Notes under the pieces: model-generated
Database searches by the model: none
Seen by the model: only the letters and a program-made list of their open reading frames with translations
What the model was told of the DNA's origin: nothing
NCBI GenBank assembly: GCA_037367355.1
Contig: CM074698.1
Coordinates: 1-64,000 of the forward strand
Reading direction: 5' to 3'
Source of the DNA: Neoscytalidium dimidiatum
Lineage: Eukaryota > Ascomycota > Dothideomycetes > Botryosphaeriales > Botryosphaeriaceae
DNA: 64,000 bases
Made by a program: the position numbers and the translations under genes
In this document: in pieces, positions 21,234 through 31,277 of the stretch
Position numbering within the stretch: the first letter of the stretch is position 1
How the letters are laid out: every line of letters starts with the position of its first letter

Positions 21234-21690
21234 CTACTTTACGTAGAACACTTCCTCCATGACCTTCCACCATGGGCCTGCGGCACTACCTTTCGCGCCC
21301 GGATGTGGGCTCTCCTGCATGCTGTCTGTCATTGCCCACCACTCCTGCACCTTCTTGTTTGCGGACATGCGCGCCATATCTGCATCCCAATCCTCGCCTA
21401 CCCACTTGAATGATGCAAACAGCACGGGGCGAGGCTCGTCCGAGAAAAAGATGGAGTCTATTAAGGGGTCATCAGCTCCCTCGAGTCCAATTAAGTAAAT
21501 TTACTTGGCTCATGATACTGAGACTTGCTTGCGAGAGCCAATGATACTTACAGTCGACGATGTTGGAATCTTTGATCTGCTCAAGGACCTCTGGCCAAAC
21601 AGCAGCATGGCATTTCTTGTATTCCTCAAGGCATTCCGGCTTCAGATAGACAAGCTGGCCAATTCGGCGAGGCTCTTTCGAAGAAGACAT
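21234..21690 (-). CDS. L-rhamnose mutarotase (RhaM/RhaU-like)
   Basis: Two exons, 21690-21552 and 21457-21234, give 120 residues. The 94-bp intron has GTAAGT and TTAATAG ends. Family marks: RRIGQLVYLKPECLEEY, HAAVWPEVLEQI, NIVDYSIFF across the splice, FKWVGEDWDADMARM and QEWWAMTD with the conserved WW pair. The enzyme interconverts alpha and beta anomers of L-rhamnose. I chose the ATG at 21690 because homology begins 6 residues later; an upstream ATG at 21732 would add 14 residues. It lies on the same strand as the rhamnogalacturonan lyase, about 430 bp upstream of it, suggesting a common role in using rhamnose released from pectin. Confidence 0.9.
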
Positions 21691-22189
21691 GTCGATTTGC
21701 GATACCTTGAAGATATTCTGATGGATGCGCAAGATGGGAACCGTCTCGAGAGGAGGGGCTCTTTAGCCTGTAGCTCAATCGGCAGCTCGGCGGGACGTGG
21801 TCCGAAACCGGGAAAGTTCTCCCCGCTCGCCCCCCAACCGAGGCACCACCCCAGCACGAATTGAGATTCCAGAAAGCTTCTTCGATTTTGACCTACATGC
21901 ATTCAACAAAGGCAGGTGTTGCCAGATGCTGACCAGCGATAGCTTCAATGCCATTGAACAAAATTACTGCTCGCCGAACATGCTTAACACCGCCCCCACA
22001 CCCCCAAAATATTGGCCCTTTGTGGTTCCTCCTTCACTATCTGCATCGTATTAATTTGCTATCTAGCTAGTTACGACCCTCATTCCCTTCAATATCAGAT
22101 TACATAACAATCGACCCGCATTTCGACCTTCCATACACCCTAGAGGACCCACCCTCCACGTCTCCTGATCAACGCGAACGCGCCCCATC
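21691..22189. other. Intergenic between mutarotase start and chitin-binding gene end
   Basis: No coding region is recognised. It contains the mutarotase promoter. Confidence 0.5.
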
Positions 22190-23302
22190 TTACTCCTTCT
22201 TCTCGCCGCACTTAGCGCAGCCGCCCGGCTTGGGAAGCCCGCTCCGCTCCGGCTGGTACCCCGGCGCGATGCTCGGCAGGTAGACGGTGCTGAAGGGGAA
22301 GTCGGTCGCGCTGTTGCCGGGGTCGTAGTCGCCGCCGCAGCTGCCGAACTCGGGCAGGCAGCCGTCGCCGCAGTACAGCGCGCTGTTGCCGCAGTACCCG
22401 TAGCGCGAGCAGCACCGCCCGTACACCGCGTCGCCCTGCGGGCACGACTCGAACGCGATCGGCCCGTGGCCCTTGCCACAGTACGCGTCTTCGCGCTTCT
22501 GCTGGGGTGGGGGCCCGTAGTTGTTGTTGTTGTTGGAGGAGGAGGAGGAGGAGGAGGAGGAAGAAGGAGGAGAAGGCGGCGGAGAAGGGCCCGAATAAGG
22601 GCCGGAAGGAGGTGGTGGTGGTGGCCGCGAAGGAGGGCCGGACGGGCGCGGTCCGGGCGGGTAGGGCCGGGAGGTAACAGGGTACTCCGAAGAGACGGGG
22701 TAATCGGACGTGACTGGGTCGTCGGACGTGCTGGTGTCGTACTCAGAGGAGGTAGGATAGTCAGACGACGTCGTCTCGGAGTAGTATGCGGAAGAGATGT
22801 CGTAGGAGGAGGAAGAGGGCAGCCCGGCAGCTTTCTTCGCAGCGTAGCACCGACCGCCTGGAATGGCGAGCTCGTTGGTCAATGAAGTCAGAAGAACGCA
22901 ATGAGTGTCGGCGTTGAAGTCCCATAGGGCAATGGCGCATTTGTCCCCGAGGATGCCGCAGAGCGCCATGCAAGCTCCGTAGTCGTCCACAGACTTGGCC
23001 TCCTCGGCGATGACGTACGGTGAAAGTCCGTCCTCTGAGTTTGGCGTCTCGCAAGCAACAGTGAACACCTCATCACCAATCGGATAGTCTCCGGGAGGGT
23101 ATTCGAAGGTTTGGGTGGGAACTGGAGCTTCGAAATTGACGGGAGTGGCAAGGATGGAGAAGAGGTCTCCTTCGGTTGAAGTCGCGGTCGAATCTCCGTC
23201 CGAAGAAGTATCCGAGCCGCTGTCATCCGTCGACGATGAATCCTGGCAGAAGGCTAACCTGGCCAGCAGTAAGGCGGCAACCGATAGGCGTGCAGGCCCC
23301 AT
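22190..23302 (-). CDS. Secreted protein with PAN/apple-like and hevein-type chitin-binding (CBM18) domains
   Basis: From the ATG at 23302 the product is 370 residues; the open frame extends 25 codons upstream, but the residues after 23302 form a good signal peptide (MGPARLSVAALLLARLAFC). An acidic Ser/Asp linker leads to a Cys-containing PAN/apple-like region (ACETPN, ACMALCGILGDKCAIALWDF, then CVLL). A long Ser/Pro/Tyr-rich linker with poly-Pro, poly-Ser and poly-Asn runs follows, the latter from GGA and GTT microsatellites. Near the C-terminus is a chitin-binding type 1 motif (GRCCSRYGYCGNS, YCGDGC, GSC). The likely role is an extracellular protein that binds chitin or other polysaccharides. 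No catalytic domain is visible. Confidence 0.82.
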   Translation of the reverse strand: MGPARLSVAALLLARLAFCQDSSSTDDSGSDTSSDGDSTATSTEGDLFSILATPVNFEAPVPTQTFEYPPGDYPIGDEVFTVACETPNSEDGLSPYVIAEEAKSVDDYGACMALCGILGDKCAIALWDFNADTHCVLLTSLTNELAIPGGRCYAAKKAAGLPSSSSYDISSAYYSETTSSDYPTSSEYDTSTSDDPVTSDYPVSSEYPVTSRPYPPGPRPSGPPSRPPPPPPSGPYSGPSPPPSPPSSSSSSSSSSNNNNNYGPPPQQKREDAYCGKGHGPIAFESCPQGDAVYGRCCSRYGYCGNSALYCGDGCLPEFGSCGGDYDPGNSATDFPFSTVYLPSIAPGYQPERSGLPKPGGCAKCGEKKE

Positions 23303-23981
23303 GCTTGATATTTCGAAAGACGTCGACCCGGATAAGTTGTGTGTGCTTCTGCAATAGGATTGCGTGATGAGTGTCAATGTAAAGTATTAAATAAGAGCCG
23401 AAGCTTGGTAGAGGTGGCAGGGAATTTTTATGTGTTGGGCAAATTCCTCGGTTCTCTGTAGCCAGGGGCTACTCAAAGCAACTAAAGTGAGTGTGAGGGT
23501 TAAACGAGTGATGCCAGCCAAATTCTCTTACATTCCAGGGGACACTTCATCAAATTCACATACTTCAGGCGGATTCTCGGAAAGGGCACCAGAGGAAATT
23601 TCTGCTAGTCCAGAAAGACATGCCGTTCGCAGCAGATATCTCGCAGACAGATCGAAAGGCCAAACGAAGAACGTATGACTTGGCAGTGCTTGAATCTCAC
23701 TGTTCTTTCCTATTTAACTATCCCTCGGATCGCCGTAGAAACATCGAAGGGAAGCACACAGCTATAATCTTGATTCGTACTATATTTAGAGCATCGCAAC
23801 GGACAGCCCGTAAAGGAATGCTCTAACGCACGAGATTATATTCGCTGCGAAATACGAGAAGGTGGAGTCACAGATATCATTATGCAAACTGACGAATGGA
23901 CATGAAACGGGTATTAATTGGTGAAAACAGCGGGAGGAGATCGTGTGCCCTCTCCACACATAGAAGTAGCCGCGTGACAAA
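23303..23981. other. Intergenic
   Basis: Promoter of the chitin-binding protein gene and the 3' flank of the RTA1-like gene. No further gene is recognised. Confidence 0.5.
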
Positions 23982-25232
23982 TTATCTCCGAGAATGCTCT
24001 TGGAGCTCCACGGCGTGGTATTCCCTGTCCTCTTCGAATGATCCCATAGCATTTGCCCCATAATGATCATCACCATTTGGAGACGTGCTCAGTTCCCCGA
24101 CATTGTTTACGCTTTGCCCTTGCTTCTTGGCTGCCTTGTGAGCTTTCTTTTCCGCCTTTCTCTCTTTCTTCACGGCTTTTTTCTCCTTGCGGGATAGCCT
24201 TGGAAAATCGCTTTCAGGTCCCACAAGTGATCGACCAGGATGGAACACTGCCAGAAGTAATATAGCAACCATCATGGGGAAAGCGTCGAGGGCATAGGAG
24301 TACGCTTCGTGAAAGGGGATTAGATTGGATGGCTTAACGCCACCGGCGAACTCGCAAATACGGTAGATGATGCGGACCTAATGAAAAGAGAGATTAGCCA
24401 GACGCCATCGGAAGTGGCATAGGAAGGTTTCGTTGTAACTTGCAGTGATAGCAACGAGAGCGCCGTAGAGCGCGAAAAGCAGTAGGCGCCAGCTGTACCG
24501 ACGATGGGTAAGACCTTGTGAATCGAGTCCCTGAGCTTGGCGGTGGAACAAAACCATGAGGCCAAGGAAACCAAGGATGAAAGCCTCCTGCAGACCCATG
24601 CCGCCCATATAGATGTTTATACCAATCCTGGTGGCATCGTCAGATGAGCTTGGCCCTGCCATCAAGCCTCCAACCGCCTGCACCAAGAAGGCAAGAATAT
24701 CGGCCCAGACAAAGTACTTGGCCATCGATGCACCCTTGACGCGCCATACGGTCTTCCCAGGAAGAAAGTAGTGGACCATACGAGCGAAAGTCATGTAGAC
24801 GAAGGCGTTGATCCACAGAGGGGCCAGTAGGTAGAGCAGCTGATGTGCAGTCGCGTAACCAACATTCTGCTGGTCGTGCGATCCGAGAGCATGCAGGGTG
24901 AAAGCGATGAAATTCCCATGATGTACCCATGATGATGACCCAGCAGTAGCGCTGATGGTAGACTGGTGTTACTCAAGATCTTGGCGAGTAAGCTTGATTT
25001 AAGCTTGACATACTTTTTTGAAGACTACGGCAAGGACCAGATGGGTAACCGTCAGAATCCCAAAGATTACAGCGACTGCCGCTGCAGGCGCGAAATCGGG
25101 GTTGAAGTTATAATACGAGTTGCATGCATCGAAGGGAACGTTGCCATATTTTCCGGGTACTGCCGTGGTGCAGCTGGGCTCGACTGTTGCAGATGTTGCC
25201 GAAGCCGTTTCTTTCACAGTGGTGGAAGCCAT
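23982..25232 (-). CDS. RTA1-like seven-helix membrane protein
   Basis: Best open model has three exons: 25232-25014, 24962-24444 and 24377-23982 (377 residues). RTA1 family proteins are membrane proteins linked to lipid translocation and stress or azole resistance. Helices are visible at AAAVAVIFGILTVTHLVLAVV, in HQLLYLLAPLWINAFVYM, in YFVWADILAFLVQAVGG, in EAFILGFLGLMVLF, in LLLFALYGALVAI and in DAFPMMVAILLLAVF. Family-typical are FARMVHYF and VRIIYRICEFAGG. The C-terminal tail is very Lys-rich (EKKAVKKERKAEKK). Two oddities: the last intron (24443-24378) starts with GCAAGT, a GC-AG intron. In exon 2 the family-like RYCWVIIMGTSWEF lies one frame away from IAFTLHAL, so either the splice at 24963 is real or there is a 1-bp insertion in the TTT near 24910. 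Confidence 0.75.
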
Positions 25233-26370
25233 AAGCACACTTTTGGAGTGGAAGAAAAACAATTCAGTAACGATAGAGAACGAAAAGACGAGGATCGTGC
25301 AGCTGGAAGAAGAAGATGATGATGATGCATTTTGCAAAACAAGGCCTTAAGAAGTTTCAGTCAGGTACGAACAACGAAATCCGCCTCGCCAACTGTAAAT
25401 GTGCGGTCGTAGACAAAGAGGATCGACTTCAACGCGGCCGTGGCGGCTGAGTTGCGTACGTGGTGGACACAGCCCTTGGCGTTGCAGTCTTATTTGCTTC
25501 AGCTTTGGCCAGAGAACGTTCGAAGGCTCCTTTTTAGCGATACCCGAGCGCGGCAACGCGACAAGACAAAGGGCTGAAGGTAAGCTTGTGGGATGTGGAG
25601 GATCTGTATCCTGGGGCTCGGCAAGTGCCATGGACACACCACACTACCAACAGAAGCGCGGGGGCGCAGCCGCTCGAAAACACTGCCACTCTGAATGCTG
25701 CTGCCTATTGCTCTTCCGGACTTTCAACGCTGTGCAGAACACTGTGCATTCACGGATCCGTTGAATCTTTCATATTCCAAGCGGAAGACCGTAGGTGTGC
25801 TGATTGAGTGAATGCAGCTACATTGATTATATGCGAGCAGATGATCTGTTCTCGTTCTCTGTGTTGATCTCCGATCGCCGCAGGAACGGATTTAATTCTG
25901 CATGCATTGTATCTCTGAAGGGAGTGGAATGGAATGCGTTTCAATGAATCTAGAGGATGTGCGGTTCGGTGAAGCTGCACTTTTCAGGAATGCTTAAGGG
26001 TATGCTAATCACTTGATTCCATCTCCGGCTGGAATGAGATTTTGTCGTCGCGCACCCAGGGCATAGTCCTTGTCGACCTGTCAGAGTGAATTACGTTATG
26101 AGAGTAGCGTATGTGGAATTGCATGGAGAATTACTATCACAGCCGAGGTAGACTTTATTTTTCCTTTTTTCCCTTCTTTGCCTTCCCGCTGGAAAAAGAG
26201 GAGTATCGGAAAAAAAATTGTTCATTTCTATTTCTGGCGCGGCAGCATCGCAAATATACACAGCTGCACCTTCACACTCGCTGATCATGCTATCGTCAAG
26301 AAACCGACTGTTACACTTTTGAATCATGTACAGGTAAGAAGTTTCAGGGCTGAGCAACATGTGCTGGTGC
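25233..26370. other. Intergenic
   Basis: About 1.1 kb with several short overlapping frames and no recognisable domain. Confidence 0.5.
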
Positions 26371-27407
26371 TCAGTAGTTGGGCCAAGCCATCCGTCTCTC
26401 CATGAAGCCACGAGTCTTCTTCATCGCCCTCTTGAGCTTCTTGCTCATCATCGACACCGAAGTAGCGTAGTCGTCAGTGCCACCATTGGGGTCAGCATCG
26501 GTGGCGGTACAGGTAGGCCCGCTCTTTCCATCACCGTGTTCGCCGTCGATCTTCAAGAAGTCGCGCTTGGCGGAGGCTTGCAGCATGTTCTGCGCGGCGT
26601 CTTCGAACCATCCATTGATGAAGTCGCCGTGCATGCTGTACGAGGGGCCAGAGGCAAGCTCGAGCGGGGGAGGGCCAGACCAGCCGTCAGGCAGGATCTT
26701 GCGCAGGTCGTAACGGATGGAGAAGCGAAGGCGGGGAATGCGGTTGTAACCGTCCGGGCAGTAGTTGTTGGTGCCGAACGAGCCGGAGCTGTAGGTGCTG
26801 TTGAGCGAGTTGGGATCGACGCAGTCGTGGAAGCGGAAGATGGTCTGTAAGTGCGTCGAGCACGTCTTGGTCGGGAAGGCTGCGTCGTCCTTCTCCTCGC
26901 CGTCATCACCTTCGCAGAACCAGGACAGGCCCGTGTCTTCCTCCAGCTCGGACTGCGAGCTGGCGCTGGACTTCCCAGCAATGACGGAGAAGTCCTGCGG
27001 GATCGCTGCATCGGCGTCGCCGATGTTCTCATAGTAGGTCGAGAAGCGCATAGGCTGAATTTCCGTGTAACTGTCACCGTCCACATGATAGAGAGTAGGA
27101 ACCCCTGGATTTGGTTTTAGGATCGATTGTCCCTTTCGGAGGTAGATGCAGGAGGGCACTTACAGTAAACGGATAAGTCGTTGGGGTTCTCGCCGGAGGC
27201 GCAACCCTTTTGCAGCTCGGCGGAAGTGGGCTTGTCCTTTGTGATGGCGTCTGAGCCAAAGAAAGAGTGCATGTGAGAGTTGTATTCGCCGGGGAAAACC
27301 AGAGGGTCGATGTTCTTCTTCATGAATTGTTCGTGGGTCACGACGGTGTAGGCGTTGGCGGCGCTGAGTACAGCCGAAAGGACGGAAAGGGTAATAATGC
27401 CCAGCAT
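26371..27407 (-). CDS. Secreted DUF1996 domain protein
   Basis: Two exons, 27407-27164 and 27104-26371 (325 residues). The 59-bp intron splits a Trp codon in DLSVYWVPTLYHVDG. The signal peptide is MLGIITLSVLSAVLSAANA. DUF1996 marks include VTHEQFMKKNIDPLVFPG, HMHSFFGSDA, GCASGENPNDLS, and later RLRFSIRYDLR and MHGDFINGWF. DUF1996 proteins are extracellular or wall-linked proteins of unknown biochemical function, common in ascomycetes. The C-terminal tail is basic. The open frame extends 43 codons upstream, but the signal peptide fixes the start. Confidence 0.85.
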
Positions 27408-27518
27408 TTTGTGCAGAATTTCAAGATTGTTAAAGAGGATAAACGAAGGGCTAAACAAACGAGAAGAATGTACAAAGTGAAGAGGTGCGCTACAGAGCGG
27501 AGCGGTCGGCACCTGTCC

Positions 27519-27528
27519 GACGTTTATA
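27519..27528 (-). promoter_or_regulatory. TATA box of the DUF1996 gene
   Basis: CACTATAAAC on the minus strand, about 115 bp upstream of the ATG at 27407. Confidence 0.4.
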
Positions 27529-28275
27529 GTGAGCAAATTGGGGGCGAGCCGATCTCCCGGAGGAGCAGATCGCTTGGCATTGTTTGGTGTTCAGCGAGAA
27601 ACTGTTTCAAACGAGACAGGCCCGTGACGGAAGACGTGTACCCGAGCGATGCCAAGAGCGTAATTTAGGGATTGCATGTTTGGAGTTTTCGAAGAGGCTG
27701 CCCACTTCGAGTAAGTGCCTGAAACTCACAGCCAATGATTACCGGTGCTTATACCGAAGAGGCTAGTGTCCGACGAGGACATATCTCAGGATACGATGGA
27801 TCCACGCCCATGTTGAGTGCCTCCTTGCTGCCGCCGCCGTTGTCAGCATTGTGGAAGCGCCCACGCTAGGAAGCGCCATGCGAACGGCGACGTGTCCCCG
27901 GTTTTCAGGCACTCCTTTTCTCATGCACAAGTGCCGAACGTTGATGCACCATAGCGATAGAAGTTTACGCTATATTAAGAAAGCTGGGTTGTGACGGATG
28001 CAAATGCTATCAAGGTGCAGATCATTTCGACCCTTAGGGAAAGATGTTGACGGCACAGCACAAACTTGCGGAGATCACATCGGAGCTCCTGTTTCAGATC
28101 GTGGAAAAGACCCCACACCCGCGCGGAGTGTCGGCACCGTATTCGGGAACATGCAAGCGGCCTCCACTTGCGGGTATTCGGGTGAACGGCCAGGTAGGTA
28201 CTGTACATAACGCAAGACAAATATAACCTCACCTCAACCAGATCACGGAGAACGCCAATTCAAAGCGCCGCCTTA
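27529..28275. other. Intergenic
   Basis: No supported gene. The region holds the 3' flank of the truncated Zn2Cys6 gene. Confidence 0.5.
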
Positions 28276-29751
28276 TCAGCATCCTGCGCCTGCGGGGTCG
28301 CCACTTTTCGCAAACAATGTCAGGAGCCGTGCCGCCTCTACACCGCCAACTTCGGTCCAGAAACTCGGGGATTCGGTTTGTTGCATCGCCAGATGGTAGC
28401 AGTTGTCGAGCAAGGAATTGTCTGTTAGCCGGCCGCCGGACCGCAGGCGCATGCCCACTGCCATGGTCATAAAGACGTAGAAGCGAGCCATTCGCAGGGA
28501 GTAGGGTGTGATCAGTATCTCGACAAGATTTGCATCCTGGGTTGGCATGTTATCAGCGGAGAAGTCGTAGACAAGGTCAAGACAATTCTGGTAGAATCCA
28601 TGATCTACTGGCCGTTGGCTCTGCTCCACCTTTTCGAAGAAAATGTCCGAGAGGGTCTCTGCTTCAAACTTGGTCGGCATCTTCGGCGCTCTCGGCCCGG
28701 TAGGCGTTGCCGCTTGCGGAGTGAACGAATTCTGAGAAGCACGAGACGGCGGCCTGAAGGAATCAGAAAAGGCGCCCGGAGACTGAGGCTCGTTGTCGAA
28801 CGGCGAAAACTGGAGGCTGATGGAATTGAAGTCATTGTCAAGACCAAGGGAGGAGATGGACGAGCGTCGAGAAAAGGACATGTTGCTGTGGTCGGGCGGG
28901 CTGAGATAGCCCTCGGCTCCATCTCCGTTCGTAAAATGCTCCCAAGGTGGTCGCTGGCAGGCTGATACCGGAGGCGAGACGGTAGCTCCGAACATGGGCG
29001 GCACCAGCGAAGAGCCCATTATCGGGGTAGTAATGGAATATGGCTCGGGAGTTGAACAGCGGGAGTTCGCAGAAAGCAGAGAAGGCGCAGGCGACAGCAT
29101 GGTCGGAGATGGACCCCCGCAGTCCGAGATCTCGATCGTGGGGATGTCCGGCTGAGTGCTCGCGCTTTCTGCGCCGGCGGGATCCGTGGGATTGGCAAAA
29201 TCAAAGGAAAATGAACGCTGGGGCATCTCAAAGTCCGTGTCCACATGCAGTGACGGCGGTTGGGCAGGTCCTGGCGTCGAGGGGGTCGAGTTCCACATAT
29301 CCTCTCTCCATGCCGGGGAAGCAGCGGAGGCCTGCACGTCGCCAACCTCAGCCAGCTGGGCTTCGAGGAACTGGATGCGGCTTGCCAGAGCGCGGTGCGC
29401 TCCACTGCGCAGCCATGGTAAGCAGCGGTTAAGTGCGAGACGGAGAGATGCAGTCGCGACTTACAGTCCCATCCTGTCCTTCAGCCTCGGCGGGCGGACG
29501 CAGGCCACGCAGAAGCGGATGCACGTGGAGCAGGGGCCAGCTTCTCCATCGCAGCGGATCTTCCTGCGCCTGCACCGCTCGCAGGCGTTCGATACGGACT
29601 TGCTACGAGGACGCCAGCGATGATGGGTCGACGGAGAAGGCGGCTCACCTACGGTGGCGCGGCGCTCCAGAGGGCGAGCCGCAGTGCCGTCATCAGCAGC
29701 ACTGCCCGGTCCTTCGGTGGTCGGAGTCGGAGGGCTCATGGGTGCTCGCAT
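28276..29751 (-). CDS. Zn2Cys6 transcription factor with truncated regulatory domain
   Basis: Two exons, 29751-29465 and 29404-28276 (471 residues), joined within a Leu codon. The binuclear zinc cluster is near residues 54-82: C-x2-C-x6-C-x6-C-x2-C-x6-C with the basic loop RRRKIR. A linker helix HRALASRIQFLEAQLAEV spans the exon 2 start and is a likely dimerising coiled coil. A long Ser/Pro-rich region follows, and then the start of the fungal-specific middle homology region (ARFYVFMTMAVGMRLR, CYHLAMQQTE). The protein stops at about where the MHR would continue (LTLFAKSGDPAGAGC then stop), so at least 200 residues usual in this class are missing. It may be truncated or act with a reduced regulatory domain. 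It is transcribed divergently from the PMC1-like gene. Confidence 0.82.
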
Positions 29752-31277
29752 GGCACAGCTGGCATGGGCAGCGGATGGTTACCGCGGCGGGCAGGCAGGC
29801 AGGCTGGGAGACGTTGAGGTCAGGGAGGCCAGAAGTCACGTCCTGTGACGGCGTGCCCCATTCAGCCTCGTCGCCGTGTGTCGCTTGTGTCGCAAGCCCG
29901 CAACTGCGCCACGGTTGAGGCGGTGGCACCGGGGCACGGCGTGTCGAATGGGCGGAGGTGGAGCACGACGGGCGATGGGCGATGGGCGATGGGCGATGGG
30001 CGATGGGCGATGGGCGATGGGCGATGGGCGATGGGCGATGGGGAGGTGTCGGCGCGGGGGCGCCCGATCGCGCTGAGCGCTTCTCCAGAGAAGCACCGGC
30101 GGCAGGCAGCAGGAGGAAAAGAGAAGACAATGCCACGGTCTTGCCGGTGCTTGCCTCGTCGCCTGAGGTCCAAAACCTGAGGGCGCTGGCCCATAAGAGA
30201 GCAGAGGGCGCCAAGAGCAATGCCACAATCCGCCCAGCCGCCTCGACCACTCTTAGCTCGCTCTTGTCTGCCGGCGAGAAGCCACTGACTTTCGCAGCTG
30301 TGAAATTGCCCGTCCAAGCCATGGCAAAATGCGTGATAGTGTGTGTGAGAGAGAGAGGGGGGGGAAGAGAGAGAGAGAGAGACACCGGCTTCTGGACGCG
30401 CCATGCTACGGCCGGAGTCCAGGCAGCCAGCTGCGAGCGGCAATGAGTGCTGCGCCCGCGGAGGCGAAATACTAGGCGGCGGAGAGGGTCGCTCGACAGA
30501 GTTCTCGGGTCGGAGGTGCATGACCGTCCCGCGCAGGGCGGAGCAGGAGCAGAAGAAGTCGGTGGTGATGTCGGCTGCTGTGGTGCAGGGACGGGGCGCT
30601 GGCGGCAGGACGGGCCCTGCCTGCTCGATGGGCCAACCAACCAGCCCCGCAGAGGCCTGGACGTCATTCCGCGAGCGAGTCGGCAGCGGTAGCGGGCGAC
30701 GGTTCCCATCGTCGCACCGTCTTCTCAAGCAGGGCCCGCCAGCCCGCCAGTCGCCAGTCGCCAGTCGCCTGCCGCCTGTCGCCTGTCGCCTGGCCGTGCG
30801 GCTCTCTGTCTCGCTGGTCTCGCTCGCCGCCGCCCACGCCGCGCAGCTCAGCCACGCCGAGAAGGCACACTTCGCGCTTCGCTCGTCGGCAGCCGGTCGA
30901 GAAACTGCCTCGTCTCCCGCTGCCGGCGCTCTCGCTGCACTGAAACCGAGATGGTCGGAGGCGCGGGCGGCCGCCTCTACCCTCCTCCTCCCTGCCGCGC
31001 GGGGCGGAGGCCGGTGATGCTCAGGCCTGCAGGCGCGGGCTTGGCCTCCGCCCTTGGCACCACCGCTGCCACTCACTGGAGAGTTGGCGCCACGGCTGCT
31101 GCTGCGCGCTTTGTCGCGACCGCCCCGGCCTCCGCTGAGGCTCGTTATTGGGAGGGGGCGAGCACAGCCCCGTCTGTCCCGTCGTAAAATACCCACCCAG
31201 ATCCGGCGTGCTGGCAGCCGGCAGATCTGGCACCACCCTTGAGACTTGGTTGTTGATGCAGCACCCAAGCACCCACC
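29752..31277. other. GC-rich divergent intergenic region
   Basis: 1.5 kb between the Zn2Cys6 and Ca2+-ATPase starts. Long frames here are by-products of high GC and simple repeats. It holds a 7-bp minisatellite, a GA-rich tract (30346-30382) and short CGCCAGT and CGCCTGT repeats near 30750-30800. The right part is probably the ATPase 5' leader. Confidence 0.6.
29970..30042. repeat. 7-bp minisatellite (CGATGGG)n
   Basis: About ten head-to-tail copies of CGATGGG. Because 7 is not a multiple of 3, they generate long spurious repeats in all frames. Confidence 0.9.

Noticed and set aside
21766..21815. A-box-like TAGCTCAATCGG followed by GGTCCGAAACC, resembling a tRNA gene on the plus strand
   Set aside because: The distance between the two boxes is far too short for any tRNA, and no arms pair.
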